A DNA stretch of 64,000 nucleotides from Bombiscardovia asteroides_K (GTDB lineage Bacteria > Actinomycetota > Actinomycetes > Actinomycetales > Bifidobacteriaceae). This document shows positions 55,079 to 62,946 of this stretch, one piece after another; position 1 is the stretch's first letter, and each line of letters opens with the position of its first letter. The stretch lies in NCBI RefSeq assembly GCF_048001765.1, contig NZ_CP181447.1:1054001-1118000 (forward strand), in the 5' to 3' direction. Below the pieces are notes generated by a model. The model had not been told where the DNA came from. It ran no database searches and saw only the letters and a program-made list of their open reading frames with translations. The position numbers and the translations under genes are program-made.

Positions 55079-55279
55079 TCAGCCCTTGCGGCCCTCCCGG
55101 AAGGCGCAGACGGCGCAGTATACGGTGACCACAGCTAAGCAGACGGAGAAAATCAGTGTGGGCCATGTCAGCAGGCTGCCGTCCCGCACAGCCTCAGCCA
55201 GGGATTGGACCAGCCAGATGGCGCAGGCCGCAGCAGTCAGGCCATACATTCGAGAACGAGCCTTGCCGGTGATACGCAC
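55079..55279 (-). CDS. Small two-helix membrane protein (unknown)
   Basis: A 66-residue protein with two hydrophobic segments (MYGLTAAACAIWLVQSL and WPTLIFSVCLAVVTVYCAVC) and a basic tail (FREGRKG). The composition and its place in a gap between genes of the same strand suggest a real gene. No family is recognised. GAGCATAAT upstream of the start gives only a weak ribosome site. Confidence 0.55.
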   Translation of the reverse strand: MRITGKARSRMYGLTAAACAIWLVQSLAEAVRDGSLLTWPTLIFSVCLAVVTVYCAVCAFREGRKG

Positions 55280-55318
55280 GATTATGCTCCTTTTACTGAT
55301 ATTTCAAAGATGATCGAC

Positions 55319-55355
55319 CGGCATGAGGGACAGCCAATGCCCATCCCTCATGCCG
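55319..55355 (-). terminator. Terminator hairpin of the CUT2 sugar transporter operon
   Basis: A perfect 12-base inverted repeat (CGGCATGAGGGA at 55319-55330, TCCCTCATGCCG at 55344-55355, 13-base loop) ends nine bases after the permease stop. A weak T-containing tail (ATCTTTGAAAT) follows on the minus strand. Confidence 0.6.
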
Positions 55356-55363
55356 ATAATTGG

Positions 55364-56599
55364 TCAGCTCTTGCGGCGCTTGGACATGACGTCAATGGCC
55401 ACGGCCAGGAGGAGCACCAGCCCCTTGATGGTCTTGACGATGGCCGTGTCCACGCCCATGATGGACAGCCCCTGGTTGATCACGCCCATGACGAAGGCTC
55501 CGACGACAGCCCCGGGAATGGTCCCGATGCCGCCGGTGACAGCCGTGCCACCGATGAAGCAGGATGCGATGGCGTCCATTTCAAACTCCATGCCAGCCTG
55601 GGCAGTGGCCGAGGCCAGTCGTGAAAGCATGCAGATGGCCGCCACAGCCGACAGGAAGCCCATGTGCACGAAGAGCGTGAAGTCCACCCGTTTGGCGTTG
55701 ATGCCCGAAAGCACAGCAGCCTTGCGGTTGCCGCCCACTGCGTAGACATGCCGGCCGAAGACGGTCCTGGTGAGGATGAAGTTGTAGATCAGGACCAATA
55801 CGGCCACGATGACCAGCATTATGGGCGTTCCGCCCTGGTTCTCATTACCGGAGGAGGCCAGCAGGTAGGTCACGAAAAGGATGACGACTGCGGCCACGAT
55901 GATCTTGCCGGTCATCAAGGCCTTGGGCTCGGGAACCAGACCTACAGCCAGGGTCTTACGACGACGGGCAATCTGCGACCAGGCGTAGGCCAGGATGCAG
56001 ATCAGGCCCAGTACCACGGTCAAGCCGTCGAAGGGCCCCCACCATCCCAGGATGTTGGGCAGGTAGTCGCGGGCGATCCCTCTGAACTGCGCGGAGGTAA
56101 TGGGCACGGACTCGCCGACGATGACTGTGGCCAGACCACGGAAGATCAGCATGCCGGCCAGGGTGGTGATGAATCCTGGAATGCCGATGACGGCGACCCA
56201 GAATCCCTGCCAGATGCCGATCAGCAGACCCACGATCAGGGACAGGCCGATGGCCACGATCCAATTGACCCCCATATGCTCCATAAGGATGGCGCACACG
56301 CCTCCGATGAAGGCCACCAGGGAACCCACCGACAGATCAATGTGGGTGGCGATGATGACCATGACCATGCCGATGGCCAGGATGATCACGTAGGCGTTCT
56401 GCTGGATCAGCGAGACGAAGCTGTTGGGTTTGAGCAGCACCCCCTTGGTCAGTATTTCGAAGACGACCACGATGACCACCAGGGCGCCGACGATGCCATA
56501 CTGCCGGGCGTTGCTGGCCAGGGAGGCCAGAATGCCGGGTCCTGCCTGTTCTTGTTCCACCGCCTGGGCGGTGCTCTTGTTGCTGTTGGGCGAGCTCAT
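55364..56599 (-). CDS. Sugar ABC transporter permease (CUT2, MmsB/GguB-like)
   Basis: A 411-residue inner-membrane subunit with about ten helices. Family stretches: MVMVIIATHIDLSVGSLVAF, GIPGFITTLAGMLIFRGL, GRHVYAVGGNRKAAVLSGI and GIGTIPGAVVGAFVMGVINQ. It forms the channel with the ATPase gene upstream, which overlaps it by four bases. The closest kind is the multiple-sugar/xylose permease group. Confidence 0.92.
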   Translation of the reverse strand: MSSPNSNKSTAQAVEQEQAGPGILASLASNARQYGIVGALVVIVVVFEILTKGVLLKPNSFVSLIQQNAYVIILAIGMVMVIIATHIDLSVGSLVAFIGGVCAILMEHMGVNWIVAIGLSLIVGLLIGIWQGFWVAVIGIPGFITTLAGMLIFRGLATVIVGESVPITSAQFRGIARDYLPNILGWWGPFDGLTVVLGLICILAYAWSQIARRRKTLAVGLVPEPKALMTGKIIVAAVVILFVTYLLASSGNENQGGTPIMLVIVAVLVLIYNFILTRTVFGRHVYAVGGNRKAAVLSGINAKRVDFTLFVHMGFLSAVAAICMLSRLASATAQAGMEFEMDAIASCFIGGTAVTGGIGTIPGAVVGAFVMGVINQGLSIMGVDTAIVKTIKGLVLLLAVAIDVMSKRRKS

Positions 56600-58152
56600 C
56601 TGGCTGCCACTCCCTTCTTTTCCTGGGTCATGCCCTTCATCAGATATTCCTGTGAGAAGTCCCGGCGCTCCACGTCGTTGGTGATGACCCCCTGGCTGAC
56701 CGTATAAATACGGTCACAGATGCCGATCAGCTCTGGCAATTCCGAGGAGATGACCACCACAGCCTTGCCCTGGTCGACCAGCCGGTCGATGATCTCGTAG
56801 ATCTCGTACTTGGCTCCCACATCAATGCCTCGGGTGGGCTCGTCCAGGATGAGCACATCAGGATCCGAAATCACCCACTTGGCCAGCACGACCTTTTGCT
56901 GGTTGCCGCCGGAAAGGGTGGAGACGGGTACATCGATGTTGCTGCACTTGATGTTGAAGTCCTTGCGGTACTCCTCCACCCGTGCCCTCTCCAGGTTCTC
57001 GTTCATGACTCCATGACTGCTCAATTTCTTGAGCGAGGCCATGGAGGCATTTTCCCGGATGTTCTGAAGCAGGTTGAGTCCGAAGACCTTGCGGTCCTCA
57101 GTGGCGTAGGCCAGGCCCGAATCGATGGCCGACTGGACGTTCGGCAGCTCGACCTGACGGCCATGCATCTCTATTCTGCCGCTGATGTGGCTGCCATAGG
57201 ACCGCCCGAAGATGCTCATGGCCATCTCGGTGCGGCCCGCACCCATGAGTCCCGCCAGTCCGACGATCTCACCCTGGTGAACCACCAGATTGGCATGATC
57301 GACCACGGTGCGGGAGGGATCCTGCGGGTGGTGGACAGTCCAATCGCTGACCTTGAGCACCTCCTTGCCGATGTGTGGCACATGCTCGGGATAGAGGTTG
57401 GTCAGCTCACGGCCGACCATCTTCTGGATAAGCAGATCCTGATCCAGAGGGTGATCCGCGTCGATTCGCATACCGCCCACCGTGGAACCATCGCGCAGAA
57501 TGGTTACCCCATCCGCAATCTGTCCCACCTCGCCCAGCTTGTGGGTGATGAGGATGCTGGTCACTCCCTGCTTGTCACGCAGCTGCCTAACCAGGTCCAG
57601 CAGATGATCGGAATCATCGTCGTTCAAAGCAGCTGTGGGCTCATCCAGAATAAGTAGCCTGACATGCTTGGACAGCGCCTTGGCAATCTCCACCAGCTGC
57701 TGCTTGCCCACTCCAAGGTCCATGACCCTGGTGTCGGGATTCTCGTCCAGCCCCACACGCTCCAACAGACGCGAGGCCTTGGCCCTGGTGGTGTCCCAGT
57801 CCATTACGCCATTGTGGGCCTGTTCATTGCCCAGGAAGATATTCTCGGCAATGGAAAGGAAGGGGCTCAGAGCCAGCTCCTGATGGATGATGACGATGCC
57901 GTCGTCCTCCGAATCATTGATGGTCCGGTAGTGGCAGGGCTTGCCGTCGAACAGGATTTCGCCGGTATAGCTGCCGTGTGGGTAGACTCCGGACAGCACA
58001 TTCATCAGGGTGGACTTGCCGGCTCCGTTTTCCCCGCAGATGGCATGGATTTCGCCCTTGCGCACGTCCATGTCGACATTGGACAGGGCCTTTACCGGAC
58101 CGAAGGTCTTGGTGATTCCCTGCATTCGCAACAAGATGTCCTCGTCGGACAT
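56596..58152 (-). CDS. Sugar ABC transporter ATP-binding protein (CUT2, double cassette)
   Basis: A 518-residue ATPase with two cassettes. Walker A GENGAGKSTLMNVLSG in the first; the second is degenerate (GLMGAGRTEMAMSIFG), as usual in CUT2 proteins. Signature VSTLSGGNQQKVVLAKW with Walker B VLILDEPTRGIDVG in the second half. It energises the permease. It overlaps the permease start (ATGA) and follows the binding-protein gene with about 77 bases. Confidence 0.93.
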   Translation of the reverse strand: MSDEDILLRMQGITKTFGPVKALSNVDMDVRKGEIHAICGENGAGKSTLMNVLSGVYPHGSYTGEILFDGKPCHYRTINDSEDDGIVIIHQELALSPFLSIAENIFLGNEQAHNGVMDWDTTRAKASRLLERVGLDENPDTRVMDLGVGKQQLVEIAKALSKHVRLLILDEPTAALNDDDSDHLLDLVRQLRDKQGVTSILITHKLGEVGQIADGVTILRDGSTVGGMRIDADHPLDQDLLIQKMVGRELTNLYPEHVPHIGKEVLKVSDWTVHHPQDPSRTVVDHANLVVHQGEIVGLAGLMGAGRTEMAMSIFGRSYGSHISGRIEMHGRQVELPNVQSAIDSGLAYATEDRKVFGLNLLQNIRENASMASLKKLSSHGVMNENLERARVEEYRKDFNIKCSNIDVPVSTLSGGNQQKVVLAKWVISDPDVLILDEPTRGIDVGAKYEIYEIIDRLVDQGKAVVVISSELPELIGICDRIYTVSQGVITNDVERRDFSQEYLMKGMTQEKKGVAAR

Positions 58153-58229
58153 GCTTTCACCTCCTGTGCGCCGACCGTCCCTCCCCTAGACCGGAAGCGG
58201 GATGGTCGGGCGCGACTGTGATGCCAACC

Positions 58230-59384
58230 TCACTTGGTCAGCTGATCGAATCGTTCCTGGGTCAGGTAGTTCGCCTTGACCAGATCGGTCAGGTTGTCCT
58301 TGGTGATGGCTTTGGGGTCCAGCAGCTTCGAAGGCACCTTGATGCTGTTGTTGTCAAAGGTGCCGTTGATGCCGGTGACCTTCTTGCCTTGGGCGATTTC
58401 GATGATCATGTCGTAGACGGCCTGGGCCAGCTTGTTGACGTCCTTGAAAACGGTCTGGCCCTGCAGTCCCTTGGAGATGTTGGCCACGGAGATCTCCATG
58501 GCGTCCTGCCCGGTGATCTTGGGCCAGCTGTCGGTATTGGGCTGGATGTCGGGCCGCTTGGACTGGATGGCGTTGATAACTCCCTGGCTGATGCCGTCAT
58601 AGGGGCTCAGCACCGCATCCAGCCGCTCGCCGTGGGCGTAGGTTGAATCGAGAATGGACTCCATGTCCTTCTGGGCCTGTTCGGTCTTCCAGGACTGCAC
58701 CGAGATCTTCTGCCAGTCGGAGAGCTTGAAGTCCTTGGTCACACCGCCGCCATGCTGGGAGGGGCTGACCAGAACGCCTGACTGGAAGTAGGGCTGCAAC
58801 AGCTCCCAGGCGCCCTTGAAGAAGTACTTGGCGTTGTTGTCGTCGGGAGAACCGGTAAAGAGCTCAATGTTGAATGGACCCTTGGCTCCGTTTTTGAGCC
58901 CCAGCTGGTCAATCAGCCAGTTGGCCTCCAGAACGCCGGTGCGCTCAAGCTGGAAGGTCGCATAGTAGTCGACGGCCTTGGTGTTCATGATCAGCCGGTC
59001 ATAGGCAATGACCTTGGCCCCGGCATCCTTGGCCTTCTCGACAGCCGGCCCTACGGCGGTGCCGTCCTTTGAGGCCACCACCACGATCTTGGCGCCCTTG
59101 TTGACCATGTTCTCGATGTCGGCGTTCTGCTGGGCGGGCTTGTCGTCCGCAAAGGAGAGCACTACCTTGTAGCCTGCCTTCTCCAGTTTGCTCTTGAGGT
59201 TGTTGCCGTCCTTGTTCCAACGCTCCTCGGACTTGGTCGGCATGGACACACCGATGGTGGCGCCTTTGCTGATCGCCCCTCCCTCCTGGGAGGAACTGGA
59301 GGCACGTGATCCTCCGCAGGCGCCCAGTCCGGTCAGCATGGCGACGCCAATGGCCGCCGCCATGGCACGTTGCATCATCTTCAT
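58230..59384 (-). CDS. Sugar-binding lipoprotein (CUT2, ChvE-like)
   Basis: A 384-residue binding protein with signal peptide and lipobox (LTGLGACGG). Family motifs include GVSMPTKSEERWNKDG, GAKVIAYDRLIMNTKAVDYY, and SPYDGISQGVINAIQS. The ATG at 59382-59384 is chosen (GAAGGAG upstream); a longer frame to 59489 has no signal-peptide-like start. It belongs to the xylose/galactose/arabinose group. It is divergent from the ROK regulator gene. Confidence 0.92.
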   Translation of the reverse strand: MKMMQRAMAAAIGVAMLTGLGACGGSRASSSSQEGGAISKGATIGVSMPTKSEERWNKDGNNLKSKLEKAGYKVVLSFADDKPAQQNADIENMVNKGAKIVVVASKDGTAVGPAVEKAKDAGAKVIAYDRLIMNTKAVDYYATFQLERTGVLEANWLIDQLGLKNGAKGPFNIELFTGSPDDNNAKYFFKGAWELLQPYFQSGVLVSPSQHGGGVTKDFKLSDWQKISVQSWKTEQAQKDMESILDSTYAHGERLDAVLSPYDGISQGVINAIQSKRPDIQPNTDSWPKITGQDAMEISVANISKGLQGQTVFKDVNKLAQAVYDMIIEIAQGKKVTGINGTFDNNSIKVPSKLLDPKAITKDNLTDLVKANYLTQERFDQLTK

Positions 59385-59480
59385 GAAGACTCCTTCATCC
59401 TTGAATTCTCTGGCAGGCATCTCCGTCTGCCTGGGCCCCTTCATTGCAGGCCCAGTGGTCAGCATACCCAATTGTGTTAA

Positions 59481-59499
59481 CTTTATCAACTCAATAAAG
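59481..59499. promoter_or_regulatory. Candidate ROK operator
   Basis: CTTTAT, seven bases, ATAAAG is an inverted repeat in the 236-base divergent region. A second palindrome, GAATTCAATAATTC, sits at 59529-59542. Either may bind the ROK regulator, giving control of both directions. Confidence 0.4.
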
Positions 59500-59620
59500 C
59501 ATATTTTCTAATTATCTGTTTTGTACATGAATTCAATAATTCACTCGAATCGTTCACTGCCATCGGCGAAAGGGCTGCTTTGGGCGGGGGCAAGCCACGA
59601 TCTTGGCTACACTGGAACCT

Positions 59621-60814
59621 ATGGCACATCGATTGTTCGGTTCACAGTCCTCATTGCGTGAGGCCAACCGTGCACTACTGCTGGATACGATCCGAAGATT
59701 CGGCGCCATGACCCAGATCGAATTGGCTGAAAATACCGGGCTTTCAACAGCAACTGTCTCCAACCTGGTACGTCTTATGGGCGATCAGGGACTTCTGGAG
59801 ACATCCTCAACCACCAGAAACGGTCGTCGCGCCACCCTGGTCATGCTGGCCCGCCGCAAGGGCCTCGGGGTAGGTCTCTACATCGGCCGTCACGAGATGC
59901 GGCTGGAAGTGGTCGACGCCAGCCATGCCATCCTGGCAGAGCATGATATGGCTCTGCCGCGCCAGCACAAACCGGACACCACCCTGGAAAGGGCCATGAT
60001 CCTGATCAAGGAAACGCTGACTTCCATTGGTGCCCAATCGGACGAGCTTGTCGGTCTGGGCTTGGCCATGGGGGCCCCAGTGGACTGCAGAACTCACCGG
60101 CTGGCCATTCCCGGCATCCTGCGAGGTTGGGACAAGGAGGATCTGATAGGCACCTTCCACGAGGCTTTCCAGGTACCGGTCCAAGTTGACAACGATGCCA
60201 ACTTCTCGGCTATGGCCGAGCTAAGAATGGGGGCAGCAGTCGGCAGACGAAACTTCGTCTACATCCACGCCAACGACGGTGTGGGCGCGGGAATCGTCAT
60301 CAACGGAGAGGTATGGCGGGGCACCACCGGGCTTGCCGGCGAGATAGGCCATGTTCAGGTGGACCCCTTGGGCGACATCTGCATCTGCGGCAACCGTGGG
60401 TGCCTGAATACGGTGGTGGATGAGAGCCGCCTGGTCTCCTTGCTCAGCGTGACCCACGGGAACATGACCCTGGAGGATCTGGTGGCCAACGCCGTCAAGG
60501 GTGACCCGGGCTGCAGGCGGATCGTGGGAGACGCGGCCATCCGCATCGGCAATGTAGTAGCCGATCTGTGCAATGCTGTGGATCCTGAAGTTGTGGTCCT
60601 TGGAGGCATCCTGAGCACAACCGAAGACGTGTTTCTGGAACCCCTCCGGGAGACTCTCCAACGCATGCTTTTCCCTGACGCCATGGTCCCCATGGAGGTG
60701 CTCCCTGCCCGGTATCCGATTACCGGTTCCGCTCTGGGGGCGGCTATGATGGCTGTCGATAGCGTCAACGAACACATTGATGTGTCCACCAAATCCGCAG
60801 GTCGATCATCGTAG
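59621..60814 (+). CDS. ROK-family transcriptional repressor
   Basis: A 397-residue NagC/XylR-type regulator. The N-terminal winged HTH (MTQIELAENTGLSTATVSNL) precedes a sugar-kinase-like domain with VDNDANFSAMAELRMG, the ROK signature NDGVGAGIVINGEVWRG, TTGLAGEIGHVQVDPLG and the zinc Cys cluster CICGNRGCLN. It probably lacks kinase function. It likely controls the divergent CUT2 operon. ATG at 59621 chosen over a TTG at 59603. It precedes the single ABC ATPase by 15 bases. Confidence 0.9.
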   Translation: MAHRLFGSQSSLREANRALLLDTIRRFGAMTQIELAENTGLSTATVSNLVRLMGDQGLLETSSTTRNGRRATLVMLARRKGLGVGLYIGRHEMRLEVVDASHAILAEHDMALPRQHKPDTTLERAMILIKETLTSIGAQSDELVGLGLAMGAPVDCRTHRLAIPGILRGWDKEDLIGTFHEAFQVPVQVDNDANFSAMAELRMGAAVGRRNFVYIHANDGVGAGIVINGEVWRGTTGLAGEIGHVQVDPLGDICICGNRGCLNTVVDESRLVSLLSVTHGNMTLEDLVANAVKGDPGCRRIVGDAAIRIGNVVADLCNAVDPEVVVLGGILSTTEDVFLEPLRETLQRMLFPDAMVPMEVLPARYPITGSALGAAMMAVDSVNEHIDVSTKSAGRSS

Positions 60815-60829
60815 AGGAGGTGACCTGGA

Positions 60830-61669
60830 TTGCATGAAACCTCTGTCTTGATGCAGATGGAAGACCTCTGCATCAGGTTCGGGTTCGTTGAGGCCCTCAA
60901 ACATGTAAACCTGGATATTCGTCAGCACGAAGTGCTCGCCGTTGTGGGCGACAATGGAGCAGGCAAGTCCACACTGGTCAGGATTTTATCCGGCTTGGTC
61001 CGACCCGATCAGGGTAGGCTGCTCTGGAAGGGCCGGCCGACCAGCATTCCCTCGATCAGAGTCGCCAATCAGTTGGGCATTGCAGCCGTCTTCCAAGGAC
61101 AGGACTTCTGCGACAACCTGGATGTCTCCTCCAACCTCTTCCTGGGCAAGGAGCTGCGCGATCGTCACCATCGCCGTGATGACGAAGCCATGCGTCGGCG
61201 CACCCGTCAGGTCCTCCAGTCGCTGTCCTCCCCCATCCGCGTCGGGCAACCCATGGCCACCTTGTCTTTGGGACAAAAACAGACCGTATCAATCGCCAGG
61301 ACTTTGCTGGACGATCCCGAGCTGATCCTGCTGGACGAACCGACGGCCTCCTTATCCGTCATGCAGTCCGCCGAGGTGCTCAACTACATCAAGCGTATGC
61401 GTTCCGAGGGCCGTAGCATCCTGATGGTCTGTCACGATCTGCCGGACGTTTTCGCGGTTTCTGACCGCATAGCAGTCATGCGCCAGGGACGGCTGGTAGG
61501 AGTCCTTCCTACGGTCAAGACATCTTATGAAACTGTAATAGCGCTGATTTCAGGCATTGATCCCGAGGATGTCATACAGGACCAGGAGCAGCTGGATGCC
61601 ATGGCCAGAGCCAACGCCCGCGTCCACGCCCTGCGCGGCACCAGAAAGGCCTTGCCCGAGCAATCATGA
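60830..61669 (+). CDS. Single-domain sugar ABC ATPase (FrcA/RbsA-like)
   Basis: A 279-residue single-cassette ATPase. Walker A VGDNGAGKSTLVRILSG, signature LSLGQKQTVSIARTLL, Walker B LILLDEPTASLSV and the H-loop VCHDLPDVFAVSDR. This group usually pairs with a fused permease/binding system (Frc-type). It differs from the double-cassette gene of the adjacent operon, which already has an ATPase. TTG at 60830 is used because GGAGGTGA is upstream. Its membrane partner is not in the window. Confidence 0.85.
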   Translation: MHETSVLMQMEDLCIRFGFVEALKHVNLDIRQHEVLAVVGDNGAGKSTLVRILSGLVRPDQGRLLWKGRPTSIPSIRVANQLGIAAVFQGQDFCDNLDVSSNLFLGKELRDRHHRRDDEAMRRRTRQVLQSLSSPIRVGQPMATLSLGQKQTVSIARTLLDDPELILLDEPTASLSVMQSAEVLNYIKRMRSEGRSILMVCHDLPDVFAVSDRIAVMRQGRLVGVLPTVKTSYETVIALISGIDPEDVIQDQEQLDAMARANARVHALRGTRKALPEQS

Positions 61670-61685
61670 AAGAAGGAACCCTAGA

Positions 61686-62006
61686 ATGCACCTCACCGAT
61701 ACCCTCCTGACCATCGTGTGCGCCCTTATAGGGCTGGCGATAGGACTGATCTACGGACTTCTGCCGAAGAAAAACGACCGAATGACCGATTCGCAGCAAC
61801 GCTGGATGCCGGTCCTATCCTTGATCGGCCCCGGCCTTGTGGTAGTCATGATTCTGCTGGGACATGACCTGGCCTCCTGGTTGACCATAGGAGGGATGTT
61901 TCTTGGTCTCTTGCTAGGCATGATACCGCCGCTGAACAGGGCTCTACTCAAGGTCTGGCCATGGGTGAGGCCCCGCACCGACAATCAAAGCCGAAAGCGC
62001 CGCTGA
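61686..62006 (+). CDS. Small membrane protein downstream of the ABC ATPase
   Basis: A 106-residue protein with three or four hydrophobic segments (TLLTIVCALIGLAIGLIYGL, VLSLIGPGLVVVMILLG, ASWLTIGGMFLGLLLGM) and a basic C-terminus (RTDNQSRKRR). The family is not recognised. The ATG at 61686 has AAGAAGGAA upstream. The gene lies 16 bases after the ATPase gene, so the two are likely co-transcribed. The C-terminal codons overlap the long inverted repeat at 61967. Confidence 0.65.
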   Translation: MHLTDTLLTIVCALIGLAIGLIYGLLPKKNDRMTDSQQRWMPVLSLIGPGLVVVMILLGHDLASWLTIGGMFLGLLLGMIPPLNRALLKVWPWVRPRTDNQSRKRR

Positions 62007-62048
62007 AGGCAGAAAATCGCGCTTTAGCAGTCATCGGTGCGGGGCCTC
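61967..62048. repeat. Long inverted repeat with a nested hairpin
   Basis: GAGGCCCCGCACCGA (61967-61981) and TCGGTGCGGGGCCTC (62034-62048) are perfect 15-base arms around a 52-base loop. Inside the loop AAAGCGC (61994-62000) pairs with GCGCTTT (62019-62025). The right arm overlaps the terminator at 62039-62058, so the two folds exclude each other. Confidence 0.75.
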
Positions 62049-62058
62049 CCCCGCTTTT
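62039..62058 (+). terminator. Rho-independent terminator after the small membrane protein
   Basis: GCGGGG (62039-62044), loop CCTC, CCCCGC (62049-62054), then TTTT. It serves the plus-strand ROK/ATPase/small protein transcript and faces metF, which converges. Confidence 0.75.
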
Positions 62059-62064
62059 ATGCAG

Positions 62065-62946
62065 TTATTTTTGGCTGCTGACCGGCTCCTCCTTGGCACC
62101 CACCTGACGGAAGAGGTGGCGGACGTTGTGCCAGATGCGCCTGGTGACCCCTGAGTGGTTCATGGAGTAGAGATGGATGCCGTCCACCCCATGAGCCACC
62201 AGATCGGCGATCTGCTGTGAGGCGTAGATGATGCCCGCCTCGCGCAGGCTGGCCCGGTCGTCACCCCAACGTTCCAGGATGGATTCAACCGCCGCCGGGA
62301 TCCGCGCCTTGCAGACCTCGCTCATGTGCCGGACCTGGCCCTCGTTGGTGATGGGCATGATGCCGGCCTCGATGGGTACCTGGATGCCCGCTGCCCGAGC
62401 CCGGTCCAGGAAGTCCAGAAAATCGGCGTTGTCGTAGAAGAGCTGCGAAACCAGATGATCCACGCCGGAGTCGACCTTGATTCGCAGATTCTCAATGTCC
62501 TCCACGGGCGAGGCGGCTTCCGGATGGGTCTCCGGATAACAGGCTCCGTAAATCGACAGGTTTGGCCGACGCGAACGGATGTAGGCGGCCAGGTCGCTGG
62601 CGTGGTCGAAGACCCCGGCGGGCTCACGGCCCTCCACGCTGTCGCCGCGCAGGGCCAGCACCGCTGCCACCCCTGCGTCGTCGAACATGTCCAGGGCCTG
62701 GTCGATCACCTCGCGGTCCGCATACTGGGCAGTCAAGTGCGCCACGGCAGGAATGCCGTATTCGGTATGGATGGTCTTGGCTATGCGGGCCGTGGCCGTG
62801 CGGTCCGAGCGCCGGCCTGTCCCGTAGGTCACCGAGATGAAGTCGGGCATCAGTCCTTCCAGACCATCCAAGGTGTCGTAGATGGTGCCCACCGGGGCAT
62901 CGCGCTTGGGGGGAAAGACCTCCAGGGAAAAGATAGGCTCATGCAT
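62065..62946 (-). CDS. metF: 5,10-methylenetetrahydrofolate reductase
   Basis: A 293-residue flavoenzyme reducing methylene- to methyl-tetrahydrofolate for methionine synthesis. FSLEVFPPKRDAPVG start, FISVTYGTGRRSDRTA, ALRGDSVEG, HLVSQLFYDNADFLDFLDR and EAGIMPIT are family stretches. The ATG at 62946 overlaps the metE stop by eight bases. It supplies the methyl donor to MetE encoded immediately upstream. Confidence 0.95.
   Translation of the reverse strand: MHEPIFSLEVFPPKRDAPVGTIYDTLDGLEGLMPDFISVTYGTGRRSDRTATARIAKTIHTEYGIPAVAHLTAQYADREVIDQALDMFDDAGVAAVLALRGDSVEGREPAGVFDHASDLAAYIRSRRPNLSIYGACYPETHPEAASPVEDIENLRIKVDSGVDHLVSQLFYDNADFLDFLDRARAAGIQVPIEAGIMPITNEGQVRHMSEVCKARIPAAVESILERWGDDRASLREAGIIYASQQIADLVAHGVDGIHLYSMNHSGVTRRIWHNVRHLFRQVGAKEEPVSSQK

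Noticed and set aside
55664..56707. 347-codon plus-strand frame opposite the CUT2 permease
   Set aside because: Antisense to a permease with clear family motifs; the His/Asp/Gly-rich composition is a reverse-frame artefact.
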